Below, one piece after another: positions 47,080-55,419 of a stretch of DNA of 64,000 nucleotides. Every line of letters begins with the position of its first letter. The first letter of the stretch is position 1. Under the pieces are notes generated by a model, which searched no databases, was not told where the DNA came from, and saw only the letters and a list, made by a program, of their open reading frames with translations. The DNA comes from Prosthecobacter debontii (GTDB lineage: Bacteria; Verrucomicrobiota; Verrucomicrobiia; Verrucomicrobiales; Verrucomicrobiaceae): assembly GCA_945860295.1 (NCBI GenBank), contig CAMAQH010000014.1, forward strand, positions 45,194 through 109,193. Direction: 5' to 3'. Position numbers and translations under genes: made by a program.

Positions 47080-47945
47080 GGTGGAGAGCCTCCAGTGTTA
47101 GGACGTGGACCATTACCCGGAGGTCTGTCGCCACCGCCGCCAGGTCCACCACGACCACCGCCTTGACCACCGTTGTTGTTTCCACTAGTGCCACTTTGGC
47201 TGTTCTGACTGGAAGGCGTGGTGGCGGGCGTGCCACGGCCTGCTGTCAGGAGAAGTGTCGGCACGCTGTAAACCATTCGCAGTGGGGTCGTGCGGTCACG
47301 CATGACAAGCTCTACTTCGATCAAGTCGGGCCATGCGTCCTTCTTCCATTCTTCAAGCCAGGTTTGGTCCTTCTCTTGGTAAAAGCGCCACTTGAGCGTG
47401 ACTACATCGGGCAGCAGCGGCATCCAGTAGCGGCCTTCTTGATCGGGGGCTGACAGGCCGGTGGTTTCCTGGCGCTGGGCCATTCCACTCGCATCGGTTT
47501 GAGGGATCAAGTCTTCACGCGAGAGGCAAAGGAACTGCACCAGCTTGTCGTTTTGATCCGTGGCCTCACTCGGGTCCGGGCGCAGGCCCAGGATGGTGTC
47601 TTTGTAGGAGATGGGGTTGATGCCAAAACCAAAGCAGTTCGGCGAGCCACTGATGGTCAGCTCCTGGCCAGCGTCCTGGTTTTGATCGAGCAGCTTGAGC
47701 TTCACCGTGGCCGTGCTCGGCAGTGTGGTAAAAGTCTTCCGGCAGAGATCGAGGAAGCGGTTGATCGCATCATTCTCCCGCTGGATCTGCTCGATCTGCG
47801 AGGCCCCGCGCACACTTCCCTGAATGATGGAAAACAGCGTGCCCGTGATCATGCCTAGGATTGTCAAAGCGATCACCACCTCCAGAAGTGTGAAGGCTTT
47901 CGGCTTCCCTAGCTCGGCGTTATTTCTTGGCAGGTTTGTAAACAT
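47076..47945 (-). CDS. gspJ: Type II secretion pseudopilin, GspJ-like
   Basis: The 289-residue product has a prepilin leader (LGKPKAFTLLEVVIALTILG) with Glu5 in FTLLE. The globular domain includes PLLPDVVTLKWRFYQEKDQT, a GspJ-like strand pattern. The C-terminus from ~245 is a Gly/Pro/Asn-rich tail (NNNGGQGGGRGGPGGGG), unusual for this family. The start overlaps the gspI stop by 26 bases, and the stop overlaps gspK. Confidence 0.85.
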   Translation of the reverse strand: MFTNLPRNNAELGKPKAFTLLEVVIALTILGMITGTLFSIIQGSVRGASQIEQIQRENDAINRFLDLCRKTFTTLPSTATVKLKLLDQNQDAGQELTISGSPNCFGFGINPISYKDTILGLRPDPSEATDQNDKLVQFLCLSREDLIPQTDASGMAQRQETTGLSAPDQEGRYWMPLLPDVVTLKWRFYQEKDQTWLEEWKKDAWPDLIEVELVMRDRTTPLRMVYSVPTLLLTAGRGTPATTPSSQNSQSGTSGNNNGGQGGGRGGPGGGGDRPPGNGPRPNTGGSPP

Positions 47946-48357
47946 ACACGTCCACGCTTTCCTCCCGTTGTTCGTTTCCGACGGCGTAACTGGCCACGAC
48001 TTTCAGATCGTAAAGATCGCTCATCGTGTTGCCATTGGTCATGATTAGCGACACCGGCTCTGCAGTGCTGGTGTAGGTCACGCCTGTGATCACATCGGTG
48101 GTGCTAGCGCGCATTTCATTGAGCGGCTTGCGGCGGATTTCTTCCAGGAACGACCTCATGCCGATGCGCACTCGCTGATCCTTGTTCAGGATGTTCGCCA
48201 CCTCCATGGAGCTGTTCAGCGTGCGTGCCAAACCCAGCACCCCAATCGCAAAGATGGACAGGGCGATGACAAGCTCCAGCAAGATGTAGCCCTGACTTAG
48301 AGCGAACTCTCCATTTCGTTCTCTACGAGTTGGAAAACTCGTTTTACAGGTCTTCAT
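47920..48357 (-). CDS. gspI: Type II secretion pseudopilin, GspI-like
   Basis: The 145-residue product has a prepilin leader and helix (SQGYILLELVIALSIFAIGV), with Glu in LLELV at the +5 position. The small C-terminal domain is consistent with GspI. The ATG overlaps the gspH stop by four bases, and the order H-I-J-K is canonical. Confidence 0.85.
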   Translation of the reverse strand: MKTCKTSFPTRRERNGEFALSQGYILLELVIALSIFAIGVLGLARTLNSSMEVANILNKDQRVRIGMRSFLEEIRRKPLNEMRASTTDVITGVTYTSTAEPVSLIMTNGNTMSDLYDLKVVASYAVGNEQREESVDVYVYKPAKK

Positions 48358-49076
48358 TTCAGGTCAATCACCTCCCGTATGATGTCCGCCGTGAGCGCCC
48401 CGAACTCGACATCAAAGGTCGCTGTATGGCGGTCCAGATGCAGCTTAAGCGGCACGCAGATTCCCGTGGGCTGAAAGACCCAGAGCTTGACGATTTCACC
48501 CGTGATAGGCGTCTCCTGAGTGTCATGCCAAAACTTCAGAGCGAACTGGACGTCCTCGGGCATCTTGTAATGCTCCTGCCAGTTGTCGTTGAGCTTGGGT
48601 GCCGTCGGAGCCATCGGCAGCGCAGTCTTCGGCGCTTCACCCGCACCAGCATCCAGATCAGAGTCGCTGTCGTCCGCGTTCGGGTTCAGGCGCCTCGATC
48701 CCGTTTCTTCTTCTGCCAAAAAAGTGGTCAGTTCATAAAGCTGGAAATAGGGCGTGAAGTAGCGCGACGCGACAAAGCCACCCTGATAAAAAGCCACCTG
48801 ATACGGACGCTTCTCCCGCATCGCTCGCATCCGCGCCTCTTTGGCCAAATGCACCAGCTCGATGATCGGCTCCCGCGCCAGTTGCTCTTCTCTCAAGCCC
48901 TTAAACATCGGCACCGCTCCCGCCGCGATGATGATGATAATCGTCAGGGAGATAACGATCTCTACCAGCGTGAAGCCGGAGCGGAATGCCGAATGCCAAA
49001 TGCCGAATGCCGAAGACTCGGAGGGGGATTCCGTGGCTTCGTTGGCATTCGTCATTCTGGATTCGTCATTCGGCAT
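48354..49076 (-). CDS. gspH: Type II secretion pseudopilin, GspH-like, N-terminus made of a DNA repeat
   Basis: From ATG 49076 the product has 240 residues. The prepilin signature RSGFTLVEIVISLTIIIII appears only at about residue 30, after a long leader (MPNDESRMTNANEATES then SAFGIWHSAF) encoded by a dispersed imperfect inverted repeat. The peptidase cut should follow the Gly before FTLVE. The extracellular domain has LVHLAKEARMRAMREKRPYQ, as in GspH. The frame is open further up, but that region is gspG. An ATG at 49043 is an alternative. Confidence 0.82.
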   Translation of the reverse strand: MPNDESRMTNANEATESPSESSAFGIWHSAFRSGFTLVEIVISLTIIIIIAAGAVPMFKGLREEQLAREPIIELVHLAKEARMRAMREKRPYQVAFYQGGFVASRYFTPYFQLYELTTFLAEEETGSRRLNPNADDSDSDLDAGAGEAPKTALPMAPTAPKLNDNWQEHYKMPEDVQFALKFWHDTQETPITGEIVKLWVFQPTGICVPLKLHLDRHTATFDVEFGALTADIIREVIDLK

Positions 49077-49090
49077 TTCGTCATTTTGTT
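48980..49090. repeat. Imperfect inverted repeat of GAATGCCGAATGCC / GGCATTCGTCATTC units
   Basis: The left arm at 48982-49013 has tandem GAATGCC units. The right arm at 49043-49088 is largely their reverse complement with GACGAAT variants. The arms flank about 30 bases, and the element codes for the GspH leader and covers the gspG stop. Confidence 0.75.
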
Positions 49091-49536
49091 GTCGCCGCGC
49101 TCGCAGGCCAGTTGCCGATGTCATCTTCGGTGCCGTCAGCGTAGTCTTTGCCGATGGACCAAACGTCATAGGCTTTCTTGGCCTTTTGAGCTGGGTAGCG
49201 GTACTTGTAGTCTTGGCCCCAGGGGTCTTTCGGCACGGCTTCCATGAGGGCGGTCCATTTCTCAGGCAGAGGCTCGGTGGTGGGTTTTTCGACGAGTGCT
49301 TTGATGCCTTGCTCAGTGGTTGGGGCGCGCATGTTACGGGCTTCATAGAGCATCAACTGGGTCATGATGTTTTGTAGATCACCATCGACTCGGGTTTCCT
49401 TGGCGACATCGACGTTGCCTTTCAGCATGTAGATGGAGCCAGCGGCGAGGATGGAGATAATCGTGAGCACGATGACGATTTCGATGAGGGTGAAACCGGC
49501 GGCGCGTGGGTGGTGGCGGAGTTTGTGGATGGTCAT
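49081..49536 (-). CDS. gspG: Major pseudopilin GspG
   Basis: The 151-residue product has a prepilin leader (RAAGFTLIEIVIVLTIISIL) with Glu5. The globular domain has the GspG pattern: APTTEQGIKALVEKP, PKDPWGQDYKYRYP and a calcium-binding-like C-terminal loop with SIGKDYADGTEDDIGNW. It forms the shaft of the type II pseudopilus. It follows gspF and precedes gspH with only a few bases between. Confidence 0.95.
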   Translation of the reverse strand: MTIHKLRHHPRAAGFTLIEIVIVLTIISILAAGSIYMLKGNVDVAKETRVDGDLQNIMTQLMLYEARNMRAPTTEQGIKALVEKPTTEPLPEKWTALMEAVPKDPWGQDYKYRYPAQKAKKAYDVWSIGKDYADGTEDDIGNWPASAATTK

Positions 49537-49545
49537 AGCTTTTTT

Positions 49546-49587
49546 ACAGGATTAACAGGATGGCAGGCTTAACAGGATTCAGGCAGG
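49546..49587. repeat. Dispersed AACAGGATT-type repeat
   Basis: ACAGGATTA, ACAGGATGG, CAGGCTTA, ACAGGATTC and AGGCAGG units follow one another in the 77-base gap between gspF and gspG. No coding function is visible. Confidence 0.65.
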
Positions 49588-49613
49588 AATGTTGCAGCGA
49601 GTGTTGGGTGAAA

Positions 49614-50852
49614 TTACACGCGGCTGCGGATGCCGTTCACGGACTGGAAGACGGCGGAAATGATGGAGTAAGCGACGACACCGACGATCACGGCCATGAA
49701 AAGAATGATGATAGGTGAGATGAGCGCGGTCATGCGCTTGATACGTTTGTCGAGTTCCTTGTCGTAACGCACGGCGCTCTTTTCCAGGGACTGGTTGAGC
49801 TGGCCGGTCTGCTCACCGACGGCGATCATGTCCACCAGCATGAGCGGGAAGTGACCGACTTTTTTTAGCGAACTGGAAAGCGCGCCGCCTTCTGCGACGA
49901 GGCCGGTGACCTTAGCGAGCAGTGCTTGAATATAGACATTCGCTGAGATTTTCGATACAAGGCGAATGCTATTCATCAGCGGCACACCATTACCTACGAG
50001 GCTGCCCATGCTGTGACTGAATTGCGCGTAGAAGCGCGTGGCGATCACGGGACCAAAGAGCGGCAGTTTGAGCTTCGTCTCATGCCACCACATCAGGCCT
50101 TTCGGCGTGGCGACGTAGGCTTTAAACGAGAGGGCGATGATGGTGATGATCGACAGCAGCAACCACCAGTAAGCGGCGAGGAATGAATTGAAGCTAATCA
50201 GAATCTGCGTGGCGAAGGGCAGCTTCTGGCCGCTCTTGTCCAGCAGGTCCGTGATCTGCGGCACCATGACCGTCATGAAAACAATCATCAGCACCGTGCA
50301 GGCACCTATCAGGAAAGCCGGGTAGATCATCGCCTGCGTGACCTTGGATTGCAGCTCCGCCATGACCAGAAGATTCTGCGCCAGCCTGCGCAAGATCGGC
50401 GCTAGCGAGCCGCTGACTTCACCCGCCGCCACGAGATTGCAGTAAAGTTCATCGAAGCTGGGAGATGCCTTTTTGAGTGCCTTGGCCACGCTGGAACCCT
50501 CACGCAATTGATCGCGCATGATGCCGGACACTTTTCTTAATGCCACGTCCTCCTGTCGCTCCATGATCACGCGCAAAGCCTGATCGATCTGCAAGCCACC
50601 ATCCAGCATGTCCGCCAGTTCTTCCGTGAGCAGGATGATCTGATTGCGGCTGAGTTTGACCGGTAAATTATCCGCCGCCTTGGCGGCTGAAGCCGCACCC
50701 GCTTTAGCGCTCTTCGCTTCCTCCGCTACCTTGATCGGCGTCAAAGCCTGCGCTTCGAGCTTTCGATACGCCTCGGCTTTTGAGCCCACAGCAAGATTGC
50801 CGGTCACAGTTTGTCCGGCGGTATTGAGAGCGGTGTAAGCGAATGAGGGCAT
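49614..50852 (-). CDS. gspF: Type II secretion inner-membrane protein GspF
   Basis: The 412-residue product begins MPSFAYTALNTAGQTVTGNL. Two T2SF domains are present (residues ~75-200 and ~280-405), with EELADMLDGGLQIDQALRVI and FYAQFSHSMGSLVGNGVPLM. Three TM helices follow the usual pattern, ending with ISPIIILFMAVIVGVVAYSI. GspF is the platform protein of the system. gspD and gspE are not in this window, so the cluster is partial here. Confidence 0.94.
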   Translation of the reverse strand: MPSFAYTALNTAGQTVTGNLAVGSKAEAYRKLEAQALTPIKVAEEAKSAKAGAASAAKAADNLPVKLSRNQIILLTEELADMLDGGLQIDQALRVIMERQEDVALRKVSGIMRDQLREGSSVAKALKKASPSFDELYCNLVAAGEVSGSLAPILRRLAQNLLVMAELQSKVTQAMIYPAFLIGACTVLMIVFMTVMVPQITDLLDKSGQKLPFATQILISFNSFLAAYWWLLLSIITIIALSFKAYVATPKGLMWWHETKLKLPLFGPVIATRFYAQFSHSMGSLVGNGVPLMNSIRLVSKISANVYIQALLAKVTGLVAEGGALSSSLKKVGHFPLMLVDMIAVGEQTGQLNQSLEKSAVRYDKELDKRIKRMTALISPIIILFMAVIVGVVAYSIISAVFQSVNGIRSRV

Positions 50853-51425
50853 GGGTTAGTGAGTGCGGAGAATCTAGCGGATATTTCGTGGGCTGCGGCG
50901 GCTGTCGATGATGGCGGTGACTCTCAGGCAATCGTCATCCACTTTATAATAGATGCCGTTCAGTTTTCTCTGCGATGCCAAATTGGTTGCGGTGGCTACC
51001 GTAGTGATCCTATTGCTATCTCATGGACATGTCCTCAATGGGCAGTTCTAGAGGTGGATTAGAGGCGATGGTCATGATCAAATAATAGTCATCGGTGGAA
51101 TTTTGGCAATGCTGTCAGCTCAATTACATCATCTCCAATTGTGGCGTCTTGGAATCAATGATCATGTGTGGGGCACCCTAGAACGCCATAAGCAGCGCTA
51201 AGTTGCTTTTTTCCACTTTGCGCGTTCGTTTCGGAATTCGATCCAAGCTCTTACGTAGCCAGCAAGCAGGCCGCGAGCCGCTTCCGGCATGAGACCCGGT
51301 GCAATTCTTCTCGCTGTCATAGGGCGCTCTGCTTTTAGGAGTGAACCCGGCGCTCATGCTGGTGTGACGAGAGTGTGTTGATTCTATTCTTGGAGTCAGT
51401 GCCACGTCGTGGCAGGATCAGTCCC
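50853..51425. other. Gene-poor region with toxin-antitoxin remains
   Basis: This 573-base stretch separates gspF from the subtilase gene. The only recognisable content is the decayed toxin-antitoxin fragment described separately at 50874-51075. The part from 51076 to 51425 has no convincing gene, only short frames without recognisable patterns. Confidence 0.5.
50874..51075 (-). pseudogene. Decayed ParE/RelE-type toxin with antitoxin start fragment
   Basis: A minus-strand frame (50874-51020) ends with KLNGIYYKVDDDCLRVTAI and a short basic tail (SRRSPRNIR), which matches the C-terminal strands of ParE/RelE toxins. It has no start and is closed upstream by TGA. A 19-codon start fragment (51016-51075, MTIASNPPLELPIEDMSMR) resembles the beginning of addiction-module antitoxins but stops at TAG. 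The order antitoxin then toxin fits a former operon. Both are too short to work. Confidence 0.45.
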
Positions 51426-52955
51426 ATGGGTAGCATCCTTCCTATCAGTCTTATTTTTGCGGCGACTCTGCTGCCCTACGGCGCAGCGCGCGCCGACTGG
51501 CGTGCTGACGCAGGTTTCCCCCAACTTCAAACTGAACTCGGCGCGGCATTGCCGACCGGCACTGGCATCTCGGTGATGATGTCAGAGGCCAATGCGGCCG
51601 CACTGAATCAACCTGCGCTGTTTGCGCCGCAGGGCACGACAGGCACCACGCCTTATGTAGGCACGGGCGTGCTGACCGGGAAGACGATCACACCGCATTC
51701 GGCACCGAGTGCTGCCTCGGGTCATGCGGCGGCGGTGGCAAATTACTTTTGCGGCACGACACAGAGCGTCTCACCCGGCGTCACCGAGCTTCATACTTGG
51801 CTGGCGGAAGACTTTGCCACCGTGCTCTATTTGCAAAATCCACCGCCCGTCTTTGCAGGCAGCGTGCAGAATCATAGTTGGGTAGGCAGCTTTGCTGACG
51901 AGGCCATCAACATTGAGGTACTGCGGCGGCTGGATTTCATCATCGGGCGTGATGGCATCACGATCAGCACGCCCATGAACAACGGTGGTGCCATGGCAAA
52001 GCTGCTGGCAAACGCCTACCACGGCATCAGCGCTGGTATGCGTAGTGGCAGTCATCCCCAAACGCACAGCAATCTCGACGGTCTTGGTCGAATGAAACCT
52101 GACATCGTGGTGAATGAGGGCGTCACCAGTTATGCCGGCCCTGCCGTAGCCTCCGTCGCCACGCTACTGCTGGATGCCATCCGTCCCGGTTTTCCAGATG
52201 CCGATGATCCGCGTGTGGTGAAGGCCATCATCCTCAGTGGTGCGTCAAAGCAGAATTTGCTGGGCTGGAAACGCAACAGCTCCAGCCGCCCCTATGATGA
52301 GGCCTATGGGGCAGGGGAGCTGAACGTACTCAATGCCCATCACATCCTGGCCGCAGGTCGTCAGACGGCGAGTGACTCGGCGCTGCGCACGACTCGCGGC
52401 TGGGATCGCGGCACGAGCAGCACCAGCACACCGCAGCGCTATTTTTTCACCCTGCCTGCCAGTCATTGGGGTGGCACTGCCGCAGCCACGATCACTTGGC
52501 ATCGGGAACTATCGTCCGACTTCACCACCTCGACGCTTGCCAATTTGAACCTGCGTCTGGTCAATGCTTCGGGCTTCGTGGTCGGCAGCACCGTCACAGA
52601 GAGCATCAGTGCCATCGACAACGTCGAGCATCTCTTTCTCCGCAATCTGCCACCCGGTGAGTATGCGCTCGAAGTCAGTGCTAACACCGCGGGCGTCTCC
52701 TTTGGCATCGCCTGGGAGGTGCAGCCGGGCATGGGGCCGCAGCTTGCCCTCCAGCGCACTGGCAGCCAAAACGCACTCACGCTTTCGCAGCTCGATCCGC
52801 TGAAAACTTACACGGTCGAGTCCTGCACCGACCTCTCCGGCTGGCAGCCTGCCACGACGATCCGCACCGCCGACACCGCACCCGCCACGACCGCGATCTG
52901 GCAAGAGAGCGTGAGCACCGGGGCGAAGTTTTACCGTCTGTCGTGGGTGCCGTAG
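51426..52955 (+). CDS. Secreted divergent subtilase (S8-like) with C-terminal Verrucomicrobial sorting-type domain
   Basis: The 509-residue product, from ATG 51426, has a signal peptide (SLIFAATLLPYGAARA). The S8 fold is recognisable: His100 in GHAAAVANYF, Asn near 185 in STPMNNGG, and Ser235 in EGVTSYAGPAVASVATLLLD after KPDIVV. The expected Asp in VAVIDTG aligns with Glu54 (ISVMMSEAN), so activity is uncertain. A C-terminal beta domain (YTVESCTDLSGWQPATT to GAKFYRLSW) resembles repeated extracellular domains of this phylum. No partner genes are adjacent. Confidence 0.7.
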   Translation: MGSILPISLIFAATLLPYGAARADWRADAGFPQLQTELGAALPTGTGISVMMSEANAAALNQPALFAPQGTTGTTPYVGTGVLTGKTITPHSAPSAASGHAAAVANYFCGTTQSVSPGVTELHTWLAEDFATVLYLQNPPPVFAGSVQNHSWVGSFADEAINIEVLRRLDFIIGRDGITISTPMNNGGAMAKLLANAYHGISAGMRSGSHPQTHSNLDGLGRMKPDIVVNEGVTSYAGPAVASVATLLLDAIRPGFPDADDPRVVKAIILSGASKQNLLGWKRNSSSRPYDEAYGAGELNVLNAHHILAAGRQTASDSALRTTRGWDRGTSSTSTPQRYFFTLPASHWGGTAAATITWHRELSSDFTTSTLANLNLRLVNASGFVVGSTVTESISAIDNVEHLFLRNLPPGEYALEVSANTAGVSFGIAWEVQPGMGPQLALQRTGSQNALTLSQLDPLKTYTVESCTDLSGWQPATTIRTADTAPATTAIWQESVSTGAKFYRLSWVP

Positions 52956-53196
52956 CTGACGGCGTGACTCCGACATGCTCTCTCGCAGGTGGCGAAGCTG
53001 TCCATGCAATGCCGCCAACCTTCCTGCCTTCCTCACTCATCGGAGTGATTACCCGCATGGCCCGCCAACCCATCTGCCACGAGACCTGGAGGCCGATCCT
53101 CCGCCCTGCCTCCTCAGCCTGCGATGCGGCGCACGGGGGCGCTCAACGCCTTGACCAACATGCAAACCGAACGCTTCCGCCTTTGAACAACAATCT

Positions 53197-55419
53197 TCAC
53201 TCCATCGCCACTTCGCCATTGTTGGGCGTGTAGTATTCGATGTAGCCGATCATCATTTCATCGGAGGTCTGGGGGCCCCAGCGGACGTTTTTGGCGGGGT
53301 CAGGGTTGGCGGGATTGCCGGGGCTGTTGTCGAAGATGGCGGTGATTTTGACCTGACTGCCGCGTGGTAGCAGTTTGGGTTGGGCGTAGTCGTAGCGGAG
53401 CTGCCAATTGAAGTCGTAGTGGGGGATGTCGAGCAGGACTTCGGGGCTGCCGCCGGGGGTGGTGACTTCGTATTTAAAAGCCTTTCCGCGCACATGCATG
53501 TGGGCCATGAAGGCCATGACATGCATGTCGAAGGGGACGGTTTGATCCTTCACTTCGACATGGTTCGCGGCACCCGCTGGGATGTTCAGACGATGATTGG
53601 CGACGGCTGCGGTGTGGACGATGAAGCGCGGCTCGGCTTTGGCGAAGATGAGGCCCATCTTGAGTTGGTCCTTGGTCTTCTTGCCGTTCGGCGTGTAGTG
53701 AATCTGGAAGCTGACGGTGGAACCTGTGGGCAGCTTTTTGGCGAAGCCATCTGGCCAGACGTGATGGGTGTTTCCCGGGACATAGGCGGCCCAGTAGCCC
53801 TCACTGCCTTCACCACGATCACGGGCTTTGGCCCCTTTCTTGTGAACCTGGACGATGACGTGATGCACGATACTGGCATCGGTGGGCTGGATCTCGTAGC
53901 CCTGCACCCAGCGGTCCTCGGTGAGCTCGGTGGTGGCGGTGAGGAACTGATACGGCATTGTGCCCTCAGCCTTGATGGAGACGGGACGCGGCAACTGCAC
54001 GATGGTGTCTGGCTTGCCGATGATCCACTCCTCGGGGAACTTTAACGCGAGCGGTGCTTCGGCGGCATCGCCTTTCGGGCGGTCGCTGGCGAGCCAGGTG
54101 AGCAGGTCGGCTTTCTCCTGCTTGGAAAGGGAGGCGTCATTGATCCAGGGCGTGTGCTTCCCTTCCGGTGGTGTGGCAGCAAACCACGGTGGCATGACAC
54201 CGCGCTCGACCTGCTTGCGCATCATGCCGGCGTTTTCGATGACATCTTCATAACTCGTGAGGCTGAACGGGCCGACTCCGCCGGTGCGGTGACACTCGAC
54301 GCAGTTGCCGCGCAGGATGCGGGAGATTTGATTGTGATAGGTGACCTTCGTCTGGGCGATGGCGGCTTCCTTTTTCAAATCCAACGCACAGCCGGTAGCG
54401 GTGGTGGCAGCGATCTCTGGCAGATGGCCTTTGAGCATGGCAGCGAGGGCATCGCGCAGATAGGTTTTCGTTGGCGCGTCCTTCGAGTAGCCGAGTCCAT
54501 ACTGATCATTGATGGCTCCGCGATAGAGGAGCGTGCGTGAGGCATCGAGCAGGAAGACTTCCGTCGTGGTGGTGGCGGCGATCGATGTGCTGATCACGCT
54601 GTCCTTGTCATGCACGATGGGTGACTTGAGTGCGTGCGTGGTGATGAACTTCTGGATGTCGCCCGCCGTCTCGACCGCCACCGGGCAGACGAGCAGCATT
54701 TTCACACCGCGCTCCTGGGCATCTTTTTCCAAGCGGGCGAGTTCAGGTCCGAGCTTGCCGCTGATCGGGCAGGTGGCCCCAAAGAAAGCGAGGATCATGC
54801 CCTGACTGCCAGCGAGGTGTGCGCTGAGTTTCTTGTCGTTGAGCGTGAGATCTACGATGAGCCGACCGACGCCGACTTCGGAGCCTTTGAGGATCTTCGG
54901 CGCTTCGGTGTTCTTCTCGATAGCAGCTGGAGCCACTGGCTCCGTGGCAGGTGCTGAAGGCAGACGCGGAATGCTTTCACCCCGCTCACGCATGGCGACG
55001 ACCACGGCAGCAGCCTCCGCCATCGTGACCTTACCATCCTTGTCGGCGTCGAGTTTATCGAACCACTGCTTGCGCGGCAGTTCCTCGACCGTGAGCACGC
55101 CGTCGTTGTTTTTGTCGAGTTGCTTGAAGAGACCGTCATCGCCTCTGCCTTCCGTTGTGGTCGGCGCGGCGGGTTTAGTGGCTTGAGTGATCTTGCTGCG
55201 CAGTGCTTTCGCCGCTTCCTCCAGAGTCAGCGAACCGCTGCCATCGAGATCGAGGCGTTTCAAAATCGGCGCGGCGTTCATCTCTTCACCCGCGATGATG
55301 CCGTCGCTGTTCGTGTCGTAGCCTTTGAAGCGCTCCGCTAGGTCGGCGCTCTGAGCGCTGAGCTTGGCAATGATCGTGACGGTGACCGTGAGGGCGGCGA
55401 GAAGAAAGAGACGTTTCAT
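53197..55419 (-). CDS. Secreted EF-hand / redoxin / haem-motif / Cu-monooxygenase mosaic
   Basis: The 740-residue product has a signal peptide. Four EF-hand loops follow: Asp35-Glu46, Asp57-Glu68, Asp102-Glu113 and Asp124-Glu135. A redoxin-like domain spans ~185-335 with a single Cys217 in GATCPIS and no CxxC. A c-type haem site CVECH is at 373-377. The C-terminal half resembles copper type II ascorbate-dependent monooxygenases: His519-His520 (VHHVIVQVHK) and the HMH motif at 640-642. Similar mosaics occur in Planctomycetes. It could bind calcium, haem and copper; the reaction is unknown. Confidence 0.85.
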   Translation of the reverse strand: MKRLFLLAALTVTVTIIAKLSAQSADLAERFKGYDTNSDGIIAGEEMNAAPILKRLDLDGSGSLTLEEAAKALRSKITQATKPAAPTTTEGRGDDGLFKQLDKNNDGVLTVEELPRKQWFDKLDADKDGKVTMAEAAAVVVAMRERGESIPRLPSAPATEPVAPAAIEKNTEAPKILKGSEVGVGRLIVDLTLNDKKLSAHLAGSQGMILAFFGATCPISGKLGPELARLEKDAQERGVKMLLVCPVAVETAGDIQKFITTHALKSPIVHDKDSVISTSIAATTTTEVFLLDASRTLLYRGAINDQYGLGYSKDAPTKTYLRDALAAMLKGHLPEIAATTATGCALDLKKEAAIAQTKVTYHNQISRILRGNCVECHRTGGVGPFSLTSYEDVIENAGMMRKQVERGVMPPWFAATPPEGKHTPWINDASLSKQEKADLLTWLASDRPKGDAAEAPLALKFPEEWIIGKPDTIVQLPRPVSIKAEGTMPYQFLTATTELTEDRWVQGYEIQPTDASIVHHVIVQVHKKGAKARDRGEGSEGYWAAYVPGNTHHVWPDGFAKKLPTGSTVSFQIHYTPNGKKTKDQLKMGLIFAKAEPRFIVHTAAVANHRLNIPAGAANHVEVKDQTVPFDMHVMAFMAHMHVRGKAFKYEVTTPGGSPEVLLDIPHYDFNWQLRYDYAQPKLLPRGSQVKITAIFDNSPGNPANPDPAKNVRWGPQTSDEMMIGYIEYYTPNNGEVAME

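Noticed and set aside
48354..49346. 330-codon frame as the full gspH gene
   Set aside because: The first 90 codons overlap gspG in another frame; the start at 49076 fits the operon.
53380..54045. Plus-strand frame of 221 codons
   Set aside because: It is antisense to the EF-hand/redoxin/monooxygenase gene.
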